From Neobacillus niacini (GTDB taxonomy: Bacteria > Bacillota > Bacilli > Bacillales > Cytobacillaceae), in contig NZ_JAUSZN010000001.1 of the NCBI RefSeq assembly GCF_030817595.1, positions 2,922,001 to 2,986,000 on the forward strand: DNA of 64,000 nt, in the 5' to 3' direction. The notes below the pieces were generated by a model that was not told the DNA's origin, searched no databases, and saw only the letters and a list, made by a program, of their open reading frames with translations. Positions 36,838 to 47,361 of this stretch are shown piece after piece. How positions within the stretch are numbered: position 1 is the first letter of the stretch; each line of letters starts with the position of its first letter. Made by a program: the position numbers and the translations under genes.

Positions 36838-37582
36838 AATTTACTTTCGGACCGTGCTCCATTTCCCATAGCTTTTCAAAAAATGGCTGACCTTTTATTA
36901 AATTCTCACAAAATGTTTCATGCCGTTTAGACCAGCCATATTTCGTTTCCTCAAACAACTGCTCCCAAGCTTTCTCAAAATTCAATTCCTGTATCGCCGA
37001 GTATCGCTCTGGACACCATTCCGTGAACCAATAACGCACTTCTGCTTCGTTCTTAGATGTATGTAATTGATCAAGGGCCATAAACAACAACTGTTTTAGC
37101 TGACGCTCTTTTCTTGTTAACCCTGTCATTAATTCAGGCTCAGGTGATAAAATATGAAAATCCTTATCCACTGAATTCTGTTGAAAATGATATTTTTTTG
37201 CATCGTGATTGGCAATCATTTCGTAGACAAGCTGTTCCTGTCTCGGTATGAGCCTGCTCTTTCTAATGGGTATTGAATATCCAATTGTATCAACTGCTAA
37301 TATACCAACCCCATCTGTAACCACAAAGCAATACTCAAGCTGCACTCTTTCATGGTTTTTTCTTAAATATGCCTTTTGAAAAATATCATCTAGAAGCTGT
37401 TGAGGTAATTCTGAGAGATCGTTCTCAATATAATTAAAGAGAATCGGTTCTACTTTTAACAGAGGAGCTTGGTCTAACAGCTCTACACCGTCATCTTTGC
37501 GCCATTCATGAAAGTGGCACACATTATATCCGTTTTCTTCACCTTCAAACCAATTTACCCAAACATCATGAAGATACAACAT
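36836..37582 (-). CDS. yjbA: UPF0736 (DUF3603) family protein YjbA
   Basis: 248 residues from the ATG at 37582 ([15 protein letters not shown]), with GAGGGG upstream. An acidic, soluble protein with no membrane segments and no known catalytic motif. Strong family landmarks include the N-terminal [14 protein letters not shown] strand and [10 protein letters not shown] near the C-terminus. Located beside trpS as in B. subtilis. Function unknown. Confidence 0.88.
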   Translation of the reverse strand: MLYLHDVWVNWFEGEENGYNVCHFHEWRKDDGVELLDQAPLLKVEPILFNYIENDLSELPQQLLDDIFQKAYLRKNHERVQLEYCFVVTDGVGILAVDTIGYSIPIRKSRLIPRQEQLVYEMIANHDAKKYHFQQNSVDKDFHILSPEPELMTGLTRKERQLKQLLFMALDQLHTSKNEAEVRYWFTEWCPERYSAIQELNFEKAWEQLFEETKYGWSKRHETFCENLIKGQPFFEKLWEMEHGPKVN

Positions 37583-37682
37583 TGTACAACCCCTCACTTC
37601 AAGAAACTGTTTGTCAATCAGTATGGGCAGACATAAGTTAATTTATTCCTTAAGAACCAAATACTCTTTGCCTGGTGAACAA

Positions 37683-37712
37683 AAAAAAGCCTATGTTTTT
37701 CGGCTTTTTTTT
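37683..37712 (-). terminator. Terminator at the end of yjaZ
   Basis: AAAAGCCGAAAA / ATAGGCTTTTTTTT-type hairpin overlapping the last codons of the gene. Confidence 0.6.
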
Positions 37713-38500
37713 GTATAGTTATGTTCAGTTAGTAAAAACTTCTTTGCAGGAAGTGTAAAGGAAAGTTTTGTAGAATAATGATTCTGGCGATAATAATCTT
37801 CAACAATTTTAAAGCCAGCAGCATATCCAAGTAATTTTGGAATTCTTCCTGCTCCATACAACAGGTCATCATGTTTCCTTTCACTCTTATTTATGTTTAA
37901 GTTCCCTTCTAAAAATTTTCCCCAATAATCATCAAGTTGTGCTCCAGAATACATCGTACACCAATCGGCTAAATAGTTTCTCCCACAATGAACTAAAACA
38001 GAGTATTCTGCGAGCCCTTCAATAATAATTGAATCCAGTAATGTATAATCACTAAATCTTTTAGTTTGTTTATTTAACCTGCAAATGTGGTGGTATTCAT
38101 GTACAAATAGAGCCTCTAACTCTGGTGAAGTTAATTTGTCGGAAAGAAATAAAAACATTTTATCTGGATAGGAAACCCCACCCTTTAATTTATCTTCTTG
38201 TCTGAAAAAAAGGCTTCTATTTTGTCCAATTGGAAACAGGTAGATTGGTATATCTGGTCCTCCCCATTTCTTTTTATATTCCTGAAAAATATCTTCCACT
38301 TCTTCCCAAACCATGTTTTCCTTCATCGAATTCAAAATTTTCTCGGTCCTCCGAGAGGCTCTGTACATCCCGAAATCAGTCAATTGATTATAGACATTTG
38401 AAGGACTTTGCCCATTGAAAACAGGGAGCAGTTTTTCACATATTTTTATTGGCCGGTCAAACTCCTCCTCTAGCCACTTATCCGTTCGAATGATGCCCAT
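37691..38500 (-). CDS. yjaZ: DUF2268 putative zinc metalloprotease YjaZ
   Basis: 269 residues from the ATG at 38500 (MGIIRTDKW), with GGAGTGAGG upstream; a start six codons earlier has no ribosome site. The zinc motif HEYHHICR (HExxH) lies near residue 140 and a downstream Glu in IIEGLAEYSV is a likely third ligand. This is the gluzincin arrangement of DUF2268. Next to fabF as in B. subtilis. Substrate unknown. Confidence 0.85.
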   Translation of the reverse strand: MGIIRTDKWLEEEFDRPIKICEKLLPVFNGQSPSNVYNQLTDFGMYRASRRTEKILNSMKENMVWEEVEDIFQEYKKKWGGPDIPIYLFPIGQNRSLFFRQEDKLKGGVSYPDKMFLFLSDKLTSPELEALFVHEYHHICRLNKQTKRFSDYTLLDSIIIEGLAEYSVLVHCGRNYLADWCTMYSGAQLDDYWGKFLEGNLNINKSERKHDDLLYGAGRIPKLLGYAAGFKIVEDYYRQNHYSTKLSFTLPAKKFLLTEHNYTKKSRKT

Positions 38501-38579
38501 TTCCTCACTCCATACCATTCTTTTTTTTACATTTTATGAATGATATGAAAAGTGGTTCGGGGTGGTTGTCCTATAAATA

Positions 38580-38613
38580 CAAAAAAGCCGACCAGGAGTT
38601 TTCCTGGTCAAGC
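38580..38613 (-). terminator. Terminator of fabH-fabF
   Basis: GACCAGGAAAAC/TCCTGGTC stem followed by a U-run on the minus strand. Confidence 0.75.
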
Positions 38614-38616
38614 TGC

Positions 38617-39858
38617 TTATTTTTCATATTTTTTGAAGACAATTGTTGCATTGTGGCCGCCAAAGCCTAAAGAATTACTCATTGCTGCTTTAATTTCTTT
38701 TTGACGCGCCTTATTTGGTACATAATCTAAATCACATTCTGGGTCTGCCGTTACATAATTAATGGTTGGTGGTAGTATGCTGTCTTTCATCGCAAGTACC
38801 GTAAAGATTGCCTCAACACCGCCCGCTGCTCCAAGAAGATGGCCAGTCATTGATTTAGTTGAACTGATTGCCAGCTTGTATGCATGAACCCCAAATACTT
38901 CTTTCACTGCTAGCGTCTCAAATTTATCATTATACTCTGTACTAGTTCCATGAGCATTAATATAATCAATTTCTTCAATATTTAGTCCCGCGTCGTTAAT
39001 GGCCATATTCATCGCGCGCGCTCCGCCTTCACCACCAGGTGCTGGTGCTGTTATATGATACGCATCACCGGTTGCACCATAGCCAACAATCTCCGCATAT
39101 ATTTTCGCACCGCGTGCTAATGCGTGCTCTAATTCTTCGAGAACAATAATACCCGCACCCTCACCGATAACGAAGCCATCACGATTTTTATCAAATGGTC
39201 TGCTAGCACTCGCAGGATCTGGATTTGTCGATAGAGCTGTATTCGCACAGAAGCCAGCAACCGACATTTTTGTAATGGGTGCTTCTGCTCCACCTGTAAT
39301 CATCGCGTCAGCATCACCACGCTGAATGACTTTGAAGGCGTCTCCTATTGAGTTCGTTCCTGTTGCACATGCTGTTACGGTACAAGAATTAAATCCTTTT
39401 GCACCTAGTCTAATCGAGACTTGACCAGTTGCCATATCAGGAATCAGCATTGGTACAAAGAATGGACTTACTCTCTTGTAACCTCTTTTTTGAAAGATTT
39501 CATATTGTTCTTCAAAAGTTTCCATTCCGCCAATACCGGAACCAATCCAGACCCCAATACGATCTGCATTTTCATCTGTAATTGTTAACTTTGCATCTTC
39601 AACAGCCATTAATGCTGAAGCGACCGCATACTGAGTGAAACGGTCCATCTTTCTTGCATCTTTTCTATCCATAAAGGATTCAGGATTAAAGTCATTAATC
39701 TGTGCGGCAACTTTTGCAGGATACTCTTCCGCATTCACTCGTGTTAAAGGACCGATCCCAGATTTCCCTTCAATAATCCCTTTCCATGTTGTTTCAACAT
39801 CTAATCCAAGCGGGGTAACCGCTCCTAAACCTGTAACCACAACCCTGCGCTTATCCAT
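38617..39858 (-). CDS. fabF: 3-oxoacyl-[ACP] synthase II
   Basis: 413 residues from the ATG at 39858 ([12 protein letters not shown]), with AAAGGAG 9 nt upstream. Catalytic Cys in [16 protein letters not shown], His in [11 protein letters not shown] and a second His in [14 protein letters not shown]. It elongates acyl-ACP with malonyl-ACP. It lies 50 bp after fabH in one operon controlled by the FapR site upstream of fabH. Confidence 0.96.
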   Translation of the reverse strand: MDKRRVVVTGLGAVTPLGLDVETTWKGIIEGKSGIGPLTRVNAEEYPAKVAAQINDFNPESFMDRKDARKMDRFTQYAVASALMAVEDAKLTITDENADRIGVWIGSGIGGMETFEEQYEIFQKRGYKRVSPFFVPMLIPDMATGQVSIRLGAKGFNSCTVTACATGTNSIGDAFKVIQRGDADAMITGGAEAPITKMSVAGFCANTALSTNPDPASASRPFDKNRDGFVIGEGAGIIVLEELEHALARGAKIYAEIVGYGATGDAYHITAPAPGGEGGARAMNMAINDAGLNIEEIDYINAHGTSTEYNDKFETLAVKEVFGVHAYKLAISSTKSMTGHLLGAAGGVEAIFTVLAMKDSILPPTINYVTADPECDLDYVPNKARQKEIKAAMSNSLGFGGHNATIVFKKYEK

Positions 39859-39907
39859 ATAAGACATCTCCTTTAATACACTTCATTGTATATTTAACTA
39901 ATTCCCT

Positions 39908-40840
39908 TTATTTACCCCATCTAATCGCAATGGCGCCCCACGTTAATCCGCCGCCAAAACCTACCATAACAATAAGATCATCGTCTTTTATTTTTCCAGC
40001 CTCTATCTCCTCAACAATTGAAATCGGTATAGATGCCGCTGAAGTGTTTCCGTATTTATGAACGGTCTTTGACATTTTTTCTACCGGAAGCTCAAGCCTT
40101 TGTCTAGAAGCCTCCATAATACGGATATTCGCTTGATGAGGTATTAGGAAATCTACATCCTCTTTTGTGAGCCCAGCCTTTTCGAGTACATTAATACAGC
40201 TTTCACCCATCTGGCGCACTGCAAATTTAAAGACTTCCCGTCCATTCATGATAATATACTCATCTTGATATAAATGCTTAGCACCAGTGCCATCTGCACC
40301 CAATTCAAACGAAAGAATTCCTCTACCTTCAGAAACCTCTCCAACGATAACGGCACCAGCACCATCTCCAAAAAGTACTGCCGTGTTTCGGTCATTCCAG
40401 TCGGTTATCTTTGAAAGTTTTTCAACCCCAACTACTAGAACATGCTTATAAGCTCCTGATTCAACAAACTGCTTTCCGGTAATAATACCGTACATAAAAC
40501 CTGCACAGGCTGCACTAACGTCCATTGCCGCAGCTTTTTTCGCACCTAACCGTTCTTGAAGCATGCATGCAACAGAGGGAAATGGCTGATCTGGCGTTAC
40601 AGTGGCAACCAAAATTAAATCGATATCCTCAGGTGTGATTCCCGCATCTTGTATAGCTTTTTGAGCAGCAGCAAACCCCATATCAGAAGTGTTAGTGTTA
40701 TCATCTGCGATACGGCGTTCTTCAATGCCTGTTCTTGTTCGAATCCATTCATCTGATGTATCCATTATTTTTTCTAAGTCTGCATTCGTAACAATCTTTT
40801 CTGGCAAATACCTTCCAATACCAACAATTCCAGCGTTCAA
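39908..40840 (-). CDS. fabH: 3-oxoacyl-[ACP] synthase III
   Basis: 310 residues; start TTG at 40840 with AAGGGG upstream. KAS III catalytic triad: Cys112 in [11 protein letters not shown], His in [11 protein letters not shown], and Asn in KYGNTSAAS. It starts fatty-acid synthesis from acyl-CoA and malonyl-ACP (FabHA type of B. subtilis). A FapR-type site lies about 40 bp upstream of the start. Confidence 0.95.
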   Translation of the reverse strand: MNAGIVGIGRYLPEKIVTNADLEKIMDTSDEWIRTRTGIEERRIADDNTNTSDMGFAAAQKAIQDAGITPEDIDLILVATVTPDQPFPSVACMLQERLGAKKAAAMDVSAACAGFMYGIITGKQFVESGAYKHVLVVGVEKLSKITDWNDRNTAVLFGDGAGAVIVGEVSEGRGILSFELGADGTGAKHLYQDEYIIMNGREVFKFAVRQMGESCINVLEKAGLTKEDVDFLIPHQANIRIMEASRQRLELPVEKMSKTVHKYGNTSAASIPISIVEEIEAGKIKDDDLIVMVGFGGGLTWGAIAIRWGK

Positions 40841-40879
40841 GGAATCATCCCCTTATATAAATAAAATTTATTATCAATT

Positions 40880-40898
40880 ATTATGACTTGGTACTAAT
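40880..40898. promoter_or_regulatory. FapR operator upstream of fabH-fabF
   Basis: ATTATGACTTGGTACTAAT, 17 of 19 bases identical to the fabI site at 20541-20559. A palindrome of the FapR type placed just before the fabH leader. Confidence 0.78.
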
Positions 40899-41021
40899 TT
40901 TATCAAACAAAAGTATAATTAAGCAACATTTAAATCAACGATCCCCCGCTTATGTCCATACCATTTGTTCATAAACTTCATAATCTAAAGAAGAATCATA
41001 CTATAAGGAAGGGGCAGAAAG

Positions 41022-41249
41022 ATGGGAAAAGAAAGACATCAGGATGATCGCTTTTCAAGAATGATGTTTGGCGAAAGAAGAGAGAGCATAGAGAGCAAAC
41101 ATCATAATCAAACACAGTTCAATCCATCTTCACTTGATATTGAATCAATATTAGACAACATAAACAAATTAAGGGATTCCACCCAGAGTCTAAAACCATT
41201 ACTTCAAATGGTTTATCCCTTTGTAGAAGGTTTTATAAAGAAAAAATAA
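41022..41249 (+). CDS. Small hydrophilic protein upstream of fabH (YjzB-like position)
   Basis: 75 residues; ATG after GGAAGGGG. A basic N-terminus (MGKERHQDDRFSRMMFG), a polar middle and a C-terminal amphipathic helix (SLKPLLQMVYPFVEGFIKKK). It is divergent from fabH. B. subtilis has yjzB at this place; the position matches but I cannot confirm homology from memory. A strong terminator follows. Function unknown. Confidence 0.6.
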   Translation: MGKERHQDDRFSRMMFGERRESIESKHHNQTQFNPSSLDIESILDNINKLRDSTQSLKPLLQMVYPFVEGFIKKK

Positions 41250-41272
41250 GCTGCCATCTTGGCAGCTTTTTT
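41246..41272. terminator. Terminator between the small gene and yjaV
   Basis: AAGCTGCCA / TGGCAGCTT stem with T-run. Confidence 0.85.
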
Positions 41273-41276
41273 ACTA

Positions 41277-42089
41277 TTATTCACTATATAATCGATTCGC
41301 ATGTTCTACTTGCTTAGTCAAACCAACAGATATTGGTACAGTGCTATTAACGATGATCTTAGTTAAACCCTCTTCTCTTATTTGTAAAATGCGGTTTGAT
41401 TCTTGTTCGTTTATCCCAAGGAATGCTGCACATTTCTCCCATTGATTGCTCTTCCCGCTATGGAGCAGGTATCTTCCTGGCTGTTGGTTTTCGATAATTT
41501 CTAGTATTAATTGGGCAGTATCCTGAACAAACATGGCGTCGCCAGTCTCCTCCCGTAGTCCCTTAAATGGTTTTCCTCTATTCATTTCATTTAAAATAAA
41601 AGATTGAAACATAAAGGTATCAGGCTGCCAGGGTCCATAATTTGTTGGTAAATAGAGTAAATGAATATTTTTATTCTGAGCATGTGTCCTTTTTATGAAA
41701 TCTTCAATAATTACTTCAGGCTTTGAATCAATTATCTCATTTAACAATTGGCTTGGTACTAAAATGACCATTTTTTCCCACTGGTTCTTTCTTATTAAAT
41801 TGAATAACATATCTTCGTTTAGCAGGTATTCTTCCTTATATCGCATATAAAGGTCGTAAACAGAAAGTACAATCGTCTCGTTTTTGTTTTTATCTTTAGC
41901 AATATCCTCAAATGAAACCTCGGTAAAGTTAGCGTTTCGACCAATCTCTAATCGTTTTTCTATGACCATATCCTTATCTTCTTCTGATTCGATTTGTACT
42001 CCCCTGACCTCAATCCCTCTATCAAGTAATGCTTTGCATACATGAAAATTCACAAAGTCAAATACTCCAACCATTACGACCTTGTCCAT
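41277..42089 (-). CDS. yjaV: NAD-dependent epimerase-like protein YjaV
   Basis: 270 residues from the ATG at 42089 (MDKVVMVGVFDFVNF), ribosome site AGGAAGG. Rossmann start (VVMVGVFDFVNFHVCKALL) lacks the usual GxxGxxG glycines, though extended-SDR features follow: LPTNYGPWQPD and PGRYLLHSGKSNQWEK. It probably has an SDR fold with altered cofactor binding. Forms a leftward pair with yjaU. Function unknown. Confidence 0.65.
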   Translation of the reverse strand: MDKVVMVGVFDFVNFHVCKALLDRGIEVRGVQIESEEDKDMVIEKRLEIGRNANFTEVSFEDIAKDKNKNETIVLSVYDLYMRYKEEYLLNEDMLFNLIRKNQWEKMVILVPSQLLNEIIDSKPEVIIEDFIKRTHAQNKNIHLLYLPTNYGPWQPDTFMFQSFILNEMNRGKPFKGLREETGDAMFVQDTAQLILEIIENQQPGRYLLHSGKSNQWEKCAAFLGINEQESNRILQIREEGLTKIIVNSTVPISVGLTKQVEHANRLYSE

Positions 42090-42173
42090 TACTAATCCTT
42101 CCTCCCCAAGCTTCATTAGTGAATCCTATGCGGTATATGGGTGAATTATATCTATCTTCAGGGAGGCTGGTGT

Positions 42174-42896
42174 TTATAGAACCTTTTCAAACTGATTAAA
42201 AAACTTCTCCATCATATTTCCGAGCTGTTGCTTTTTTTCCGGTACAATATATGTTGGGCTAATATCCGTATGCGCCAGTAACTTTTGCAGCTGTTTTGAT
42301 TGATTATAAGATTTGCCACTGGACATGACATGGATAATTTTTATTGGAATATCCGTATCGAATTTAATTTCATCGTCCATACCTTGAAGTTCTTGCTCAA
42401 GAGTGACTTGGTCCAACTCATGGGCGGCTGTTATTTCTCTGATTAGCTTTTTATAGAAAAACTTGTGTTCTTTTTCAAGTTCGATATGTTTTTTTAAAGA
42501 AAGAATGGGATTTAATAATACGACTGACCTTAATTGCCCCTGCATTTTCTCCATTAATCGAACAGCCACAAGAGCACCCATGCCCTCAGCTATCAGATGA
42601 ATTTTACTATTAAGGATTTCACTTCTTATTACCTGCTGATATAGCCTTTGTGCAAGCTCAACAGCATGTTCACTTCCCCAGTTTCGCCCATACAAATTTG
42701 AGGAAAAAATAGTATATCCTGATTCTTTCAACTGGTTGATAATGGACAGTTTACCTTCATTCTGAGTCCAAAAGCATTTGCTTTCATCAACAAAATGCCT
42801 TTCATCTCCAATTATTAATATTCCAAAACCTGTGGGCTTTTCAGGGTAATGGATGATATTCCACTGGGTATCCATCTGAAAATTCCGGTTCTCCAT
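42174..42896 (-). CDS. yjaU: Alpha/beta-hydrolase-fold protein YjaU, likely lacking the nucleophile
   Basis: 240 residues from the ATG at 42896 (MENRNFQMD), with AAAGGAG upstream. Fold features: GILIIGDERHF, SGYTIFSSNLYGRNWG, then the strand-turn-helix LIAEGMGALVAVRLM. At the nucleophile elbow the usual G-x-S-x-G reads A-E-G-M-G (Gly105 in place of Ser). It is therefore probably not a classical hydrolase. It precedes yjaV by about 85 bp. The name is based on position and fold. Confidence 0.6.
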   Translation of the reverse strand: MENRNFQMDTQWNIIHYPEKPTGFGILIIGDERHFVDESKCFWTQNEGKLSIINQLKESGYTIFSSNLYGRNWGSEHAVELAQRLYQQVIRSEILNSKIHLIAEGMGALVAVRLMEKMQGQLRSVVLLNPILSLKKHIELEKEHKFFYKKLIREITAAHELDQVTLEQELQGMDDEIKFDTDIPIKIIHVMSSGKSYNQSKQLQKLLAHTDISPTYIVPEKKQQLGNMMEKFFNQFEKVL

Positions 42897-42934
42897 CGCT
42901 AAATCTCCTTTTACATATTTCCTCAAAATATTGT

Positions 42935-42948
42935 ATGTGATTTCACAT
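42935..42948. promoter_or_regulatory. Palindromic operator candidate upstream of yjaU
   Basis: ATGTGA-TT-TCACAT, 39 bp upstream of the yjaU start. It resembles PadR-type ATGT-N-ACAT operators, with a shorter spacer (N6). Confidence 0.3.
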
Positions 42949-43161
42949 GAGATGAAAGGGATATAGCCTATTCGGACAATCATACACAAGTGTTTTTATT
43001 GTTAAACTTGGATCATTACCACTCCGATAAGGTTCAATTCGCCTCTTTCTTTAACGAAGCTTAATGTAGAGGGGGCTAGTGTTTTGAATTTTTGCTTTTA
43101 TTATTTCAATAGCATATGGTAATATTATTAGAGATGATAAATAGGGTAGAGGTGAAAGATA

Positions 43162-43347
43162 GTGCGATACTTTTGGACTTTTTTTTGGGTGTTTGTTTTA
43201 GTGCAAATGCTTTCATATGTAGTTAGTTCAATGACAGAAGGCGGAGTTTTCAACTTCCAGTCAGGTGCCATAGTTTCTGTGGGCGTTTTCGTTTTGATTG
43301 TTATTGCAACGGCAGTACTTCCTAATGATCCTGTTGAAAAACACTAA
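43162..43347 (+). CDS. yjzD: DUF2929 membrane protein YjzD
   Basis: 61 residues; GTG start after AGAGGTGA. Two hydrophobic helices (FWTFFWVFVLVQMLSYVV and AIVSVGVFVLIVIATAVL) with a short loop TEGGVFN. Matches the YjzD pattern and position next to yjzC in B. subtilis (here separated by clpB). Function unknown. Confidence 0.85.
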   Translation: MRYFWTFFWVFVLVQMLSYVVSSMTEGGVFNFQSGAIVSVGVFVLIVIATAVLPNDPVEKH

Positions 43348-43356
43348 ATAATGTGA

Positions 43357-43391
43357 AGAAAGGTCATCCATTAACCGGATGACCTTTTTGA
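43357..43391. terminator. Terminator between yjzD and clpB
   Basis: AAAGGTCATCC / GGATGACCTTTTT stem. Confidence 0.85.
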
Positions 43392-43395
43392 TTTC

Positions 43396-45990
43396 CTACT
43401 GTATAGATATGATTAATTCCCCATTATCAGTTGTAACACTGACGACAGAGTGGTCGTGAACATTACCTGCAATAATAGCCCTTGCAAGTTTTGTTTCGAT
43501 ATTACGTTGGATAAACCGTTTTAGTGGTCGTGCACCATAAATAGGGTCAAAGCCATTTACTGCGATGAACTCCTTTGCACTGTCCGTAATCGTTACCTCA
43601 ATATCCTGTTCCTTCAGCCTGCTTTGAAGTTCTTTCATCATTTTTACAACAATATCTTTAATTTCTGTTAACGATAAAGGTTTAAACAGGATGGTTTCAT
43701 CGATTCGATTTAAAAATTCAGGTCGGAAATGACTCTTTAGTTGTCCTAGAACCTTTTCCCTTGTTGTTTCAGAAATTTCAATTTCATTTTCATTTCGTTC
43801 CAATAAGAAATGAGAGCCAATATTGGAGGTCATAATAATGACTGTATTTTTAAAGTCCACTATTCGCCCTTGTGAATCGGTAATCCTGCCGTCATCAAGT
43901 GCCTGCAGGAGAATATTAAAAACCTCTGGATGGGCTTTTTCAATTTCATCCATCAAGATAACAGAATACGGTCTTCTTCTCACTGCTTCTGTTAGCTGCC
44001 CGCCTTCTTCATAGCCCACATACCCTGGAGGTGCACCAATTAACCGTGAAACAGCATGTTTCTCCATATATTCCGACATATCGATTCGAATCATTTGCTC
44101 TTCACTATCAAACAAAGCCTCTGCAAGTGCTTTAGCCAGTTCAGTCTTACCTACACCTGTTGGTCCTAAAAATAGGAATGACCCTATCGGTCTGTTTGGA
44201 TCCTTGATCCCGGCACGTGCCCGTAATACCGCATCAGCAACTAATTGTACGGCTTCATTTTGCCCGATAACGCGTTCATGCAAGAGTGCTTCTAATCTCA
44301 GGAGTTTCTCTCTTTCACCTTCAACCAGCTTAGATAGTGGAATACCTGTCCACCTAGAGACAATATTTGATATCTCTTCTCCGGTAACTTCCTCTCGAAG
44401 TAACCGTTCATTTTTCGCTGTTTGTGTTTCAAGCTCCTTTAATTCCTTTTCCGCCAATGGAATCTGACCATGGCGCAGCTCTGCAGCACGGTTTAGATCA
44501 TATTTATCCTCGGCCTGCTGTAATTCCCTTCGAAGTTTCTCAAGCTGTTCCCTTCTGTCCTGCAATTTTTGTATTCCTTGTTTTTCATGAAGCCACTGGG
44601 CTTTCATGCTGTTTGCTTGATCTTTTAATTCAGCGAGCTCCTTTAACAAGGATTCAAGCCTTTTTTTACTCGCCTCATCCTGTTCCTTTCTCAAGGCCGC
44701 TTCTTCTATTTCCAACTGCATAACTCTGCGGGTTACCTCATCCAGTTCTGTTGGCATTGAATCAATTTCAGTTCGGATTAGGGCGCATGCTTCATCCACT
44801 AAATCAATTGCTTTGTCTGGGAGGAAGCGATCGGTAATATACCGATCAGATAAAGTTGCTGCTGCCACGAGTGCATGGTCATGAATTTTTACTCCATGGT
44901 GAACCTCAAATCTTTCTTTTAAACCACGCAAAATAGAAATGGTGTCCTCGACATTAGGCTCTTGAACAAGTACTTGCTGAAATCTGCGCTCGAGCGCAGG
45001 ATCTTTTTCAATATATTTACGATGTTCATCAAGGGTGGTGGCACCAATACAATGAAGCTCTCCTCGAGCAAGCATTGGTTTTAACATATTCCCTGCATCC
45101 ATAGCCCCATCGGTTTTTCCTGCCCCAACAATGGTGTGAAGTTCATCTATAAATAACAGAATCCGTCCTTCACTTTTTTTCACTTCATTCAATACTGCTT
45201 TTAATCTTTCTTCGAATTCACCTCTGAACTTCGCCCCTGCAATCAATGCACTCATATCTAACGAGAAAATCGTTTTATCTTTTAACCCCTCTGGAACATC
45301 CTTCCTAACAATCCGCTGGGCCAGCCCTTCCACTATCGCAGTTTTTCCAACACCAGGTTCACCAATTAATACAGGATTATTTTTAGTCTTTCTAGAAAGA
45401 ATTCTGATGACATGACGAATCTCTGCGTCCCTTCCAATGACAGGGTCTAGTTTACCTGCTTTCACTTCGGCTACGAGGTCTCTTCCATATTTATTAAGGG
45501 CATCGTAAACAGCTTCTGGATTTTGTGATGTCACTCTTTGGTTCCCCCTTATTTCCTTAATTGCGGCCAAAATATTCTCTGGAGTTTTACCATTTGCTTT
45601 TACTATTTTCTGCATTTCGGAATCTTTTGCATAGCAAGCAGCTAATAAAATATGTTCAATTGATACAAAGTCATCAGAAAATTTGGAAGCAAAATCCTCA
45701 GCACTAACAAAAAGTTGTTGGAGCTTGGTAGTAATATATAACCTCCCATGCTCTGCACCGCTTCCAGTAACTTGTGGTTTTTTATTAAGGACAGTCAGCA
45801 ATGCTCTTTCAATGCTTTCCGTTCGGATATCTGTTTTCTCCAATATAGCTTTTAATAAACTATCCTCTTGACGAAGTAATGTTAAGAATAAATGGGGCTC
45901 ATCTACCTCTTGATGATTACCTCTTACCGCTAAAGATTGAGCATCTAAGATACCCTTTTGCAATCGCTCTGTCATTCGATTTAAATCCAT
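43396..45990 (-). CDS. clpB: ATP-dependent disaggregase ClpB
   Basis: 864 residues from the ATG at 45990 ([11 protein letters not shown]), with AAGGTGTG upstream; the longer frame runs through the CtsR site. N-domain ([13 protein letters not shown]), NBD1 with GEPGVGKTA, a long coiled-coil middle domain (about 410-530), and NBD2 with GPTGVGKTE. ClpB works with DnaK to resolubilise aggregates. B. subtilis 168 lacks it. Regulation by CtsR is strongly suggested by the operator. Confidence 0.96.
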   Translation of the reverse strand: MDLNRMTERLQKGILDAQSLAVRGNHQEVDEPHLFLTLLRQEDSLLKAILEKTDIRTESIERALLTVLNKKPQVTGSGAEHGRLYITTKLQQLFVSAEDFASKFSDDFVSIEHILLAACYAKDSEMQKIVKANGKTPENILAAIKEIRGNQRVTSQNPEAVYDALNKYGRDLVAEVKAGKLDPVIGRDAEIRHVIRILSRKTKNNPVLIGEPGVGKTAIVEGLAQRIVRKDVPEGLKDKTIFSLDMSALIAGAKFRGEFEERLKAVLNEVKKSEGRILLFIDELHTIVGAGKTDGAMDAGNMLKPMLARGELHCIGATTLDEHRKYIEKDPALERRFQQVLVQEPNVEDTISILRGLKERFEVHHGVKIHDHALVAAATLSDRYITDRFLPDKAIDLVDEACALIRTEIDSMPTELDEVTRRVMQLEIEEAALRKEQDEASKKRLESLLKELAELKDQANSMKAQWLHEKQGIQKLQDRREQLEKLRRELQQAEDKYDLNRAAELRHGQIPLAEKELKELETQTAKNERLLREEVTGEEISNIVSRWTGIPLSKLVEGEREKLLRLEALLHERVIGQNEAVQLVADAVLRARAGIKDPNRPIGSFLFLGPTGVGKTELAKALAEALFDSEEQMIRIDMSEYMEKHAVSRLIGAPPGYVGYEEGGQLTEAVRRRPYSVILMDEIEKAHPEVFNILLQALDDGRITDSQGRIVDFKNTVIIMTSNIGSHFLLERNENEIEISETTREKVLGQLKSHFRPEFLNRIDETILFKPLSLTEIKDIVVKMMKELQSRLKEQDIEVTITDSAKEFIAVNGFDPIYGARPLKRFIQRNIETKLARAIIAGNVHDHSVVSVTTDNGELIISIQ

Positions 45991-46002
45991 CTCAATCACA
46001 CC

Positions 46003-46019
46003 TTTGACCATTTTTGACC
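46003..46019 (-). promoter_or_regulatory. CtsR operator of clpB
   Basis: Minus strand GGTCAAA-AAT-GGTCAAA: two direct heptads with a 3-nt spacer, an exact match to the CtsR consensus (A/GGTCAAA-NAN-A/GGTCAAA). It ends 13 bp before the ATG. Confidence 0.9.
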
Positions 46020-46062
46020 TATTTGATTTTATTATATACGAATATGTAAAGAAATATAAAAT

Positions 46063-46095
46063 AAAAGCCATCCTCGGGGATGACTTTTTCGAATA
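46063..46095 (-). terminator. Terminator of yjzC
   Basis: Minus strand AAAAAGTCATCCCC / GGATGGCTTTT hairpin with a U-rich tail, adjacent to the yjzC stop and ahead of clpB. Confidence 0.7.
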
Positions 46096-46096
46096 A

Positions 46097-46276
46097 TTAA
46101 GGTTTATGCTGGTAAGTCCAAACGCGTTCATCATTTGACGTTTCAGGAAACCTGTCTCCTGCTTTAAGCTTTATCTTCTTTGGATTATTGACATTTGACT
46201 CTGTATCACCGATTTCTACATATACACCATTATTTGGTGCTTTTTGTCCAGACTTAAAATGACGACTTTGGCCCAT
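46097..46276 (-). CDS. yjzC: YjzC-family small protein
   Basis: 59 residues from the ATG at 46276 ([17 protein letters not shown]), GGAGGG upstream; an upstream start would be in the leader. Conserved YjzC pattern: [18 protein letters not shown] and a Lys-rich centre then [14 protein letters not shown]. Soluble; function unknown. Confidence 0.88.
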   Translation of the reverse strand: MGQSRHFKSGQKAPNNGVYVEIGDTESNVNNPKKIKLKAGDRFPETSNDERVWTYQHKP

Positions 46277-46535
46277 ATTCTTCTGTCCCTCCTTTTCCTG
46301 TACAATCTTATTATCACCATTTAATCTAGGGGCATTAAAGGAATTATTATGAAATAACAACAACCTTTCATGAGATTATATTTTGACGATTGTATGAATT
46401 TATGCCACAATTATTGATATATAAGCGTTGTTAACAATATAATTATAGTAATATCTAGTAAATGAACCCTTGACTGTCATTTATTTAGGAAAGCAAATTA
46501 GCGATTTATTTCGCCCCTTTAAGGTGGTTAATCTT

Positions 46536-47228
46536 ATGCAGTCAATAAAAGAAATACCTGTAAAGTTAACACAACTGTTTGATACGGTTCACCATATGAA
46601 GAAAATTGAAAAAGGCACTTTTCTGTTTCAGGAAGGTTCTGCCTCGAATGAATTATATATTGTCCAAAGTGGAATCATTCAAATTAGCAAAATTATTCCA
46701 GATGGTCGGGAACTAACACTAAGAATGTGTTCGAAAGGAGACTTTATTGGGGAACTTGATTTGTTTGCTCCTGCACCTAGATATTTATTAAGTGCCCGCG
46801 TTGTTGAAAGCGGCGAAGTAGCAGTTATTATGAAGGATGTGCTAGAGGAGAAGCTTGCTAAGAACCATGAACTGTCACTTGAATTCATGAAATGGATGAG
46901 CCAGCAATATCGGAAAACCCAAACCAAATTTCGAGACTTGGTTCTTCATGGCAAAAAAGGTGCATTATATTCTACTCTCATTCGAATTACTAACAGTTAC
47001 GGTATAAAAACAACCCAAGGCATACTTATTGAATTACCGTTAACAAATCAAGAACTAGCTAATTTTTGCGGCACATCACGTGAGGTAGTTAACCGATTGC
47101 TAAGTGATTTGAGAAAAGCAGGTATAATTTCCATTGATAAAGGCTCTATTACGATTCATGACCTAGATTATTTAAAAAATGAGATTGATTGTGAGGACTG
47201 TTCTCCAGAAATCTGTAAAATAGACTAA
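46536..47228 (+). CDS. fnr: Crp/Fnr-family anaerobic regulator (Fnr paralogue 1)
   Basis: 230 residues from the ATG at 46536 (MQSIKEIPVKL), with AAGGTGG upstream. A cyclic-nucleotide-type beta-roll (residues 20-110), the C helix, and a winged HTH with LTNQELANFCGTSREVVNRLLSDLRK. The C-terminus ends CEDCSPEIC, a C-x2-C-x4-C cluster. B. subtilis Fnr uses the same C-terminal spacing for a 4Fe-4S cluster. Predicted to activate anaerobic genes at TGTGA-N6-TCACA sites. A paralogue lies at 51414-52112. Confidence 0.9.
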   Translation: MQSIKEIPVKLTQLFDTVHHMKKIEKGTFLFQEGSASNELYIVQSGIIQISKIIPDGRELTLRMCSKGDFIGELDLFAPAPRYLLSARVVESGEVAVIMKDVLEEKLAKNHELSLEFMKWMSQQYRKTQTKFRDLVLHGKKGALYSTLIRITNSYGIKTTQGILIELPLTNQELANFCGTSREVVNRLLSDLRKAGIISIDKGSITIHDLDYLKNEIDCEDCSPEICKID

Positions 47229-47261
47229 AAAAAATCGGTCGCTTTTGACCGATTTTTTTAA
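47229..47261 (+). terminator. Terminator of the first fnr gene
   Basis: AAATCGGTC / GACCGATTT stem with T-run. Confidence 0.85.
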
Positions 47262-47361
47262 TACCTCTATCCTATATTAACAAACATATAATCCCCAATT
47301 TGTATTTTAGCGCAAATATGTATCGTCGACTGTGATAAAAGTAACGTTTTTGACAAATTTA

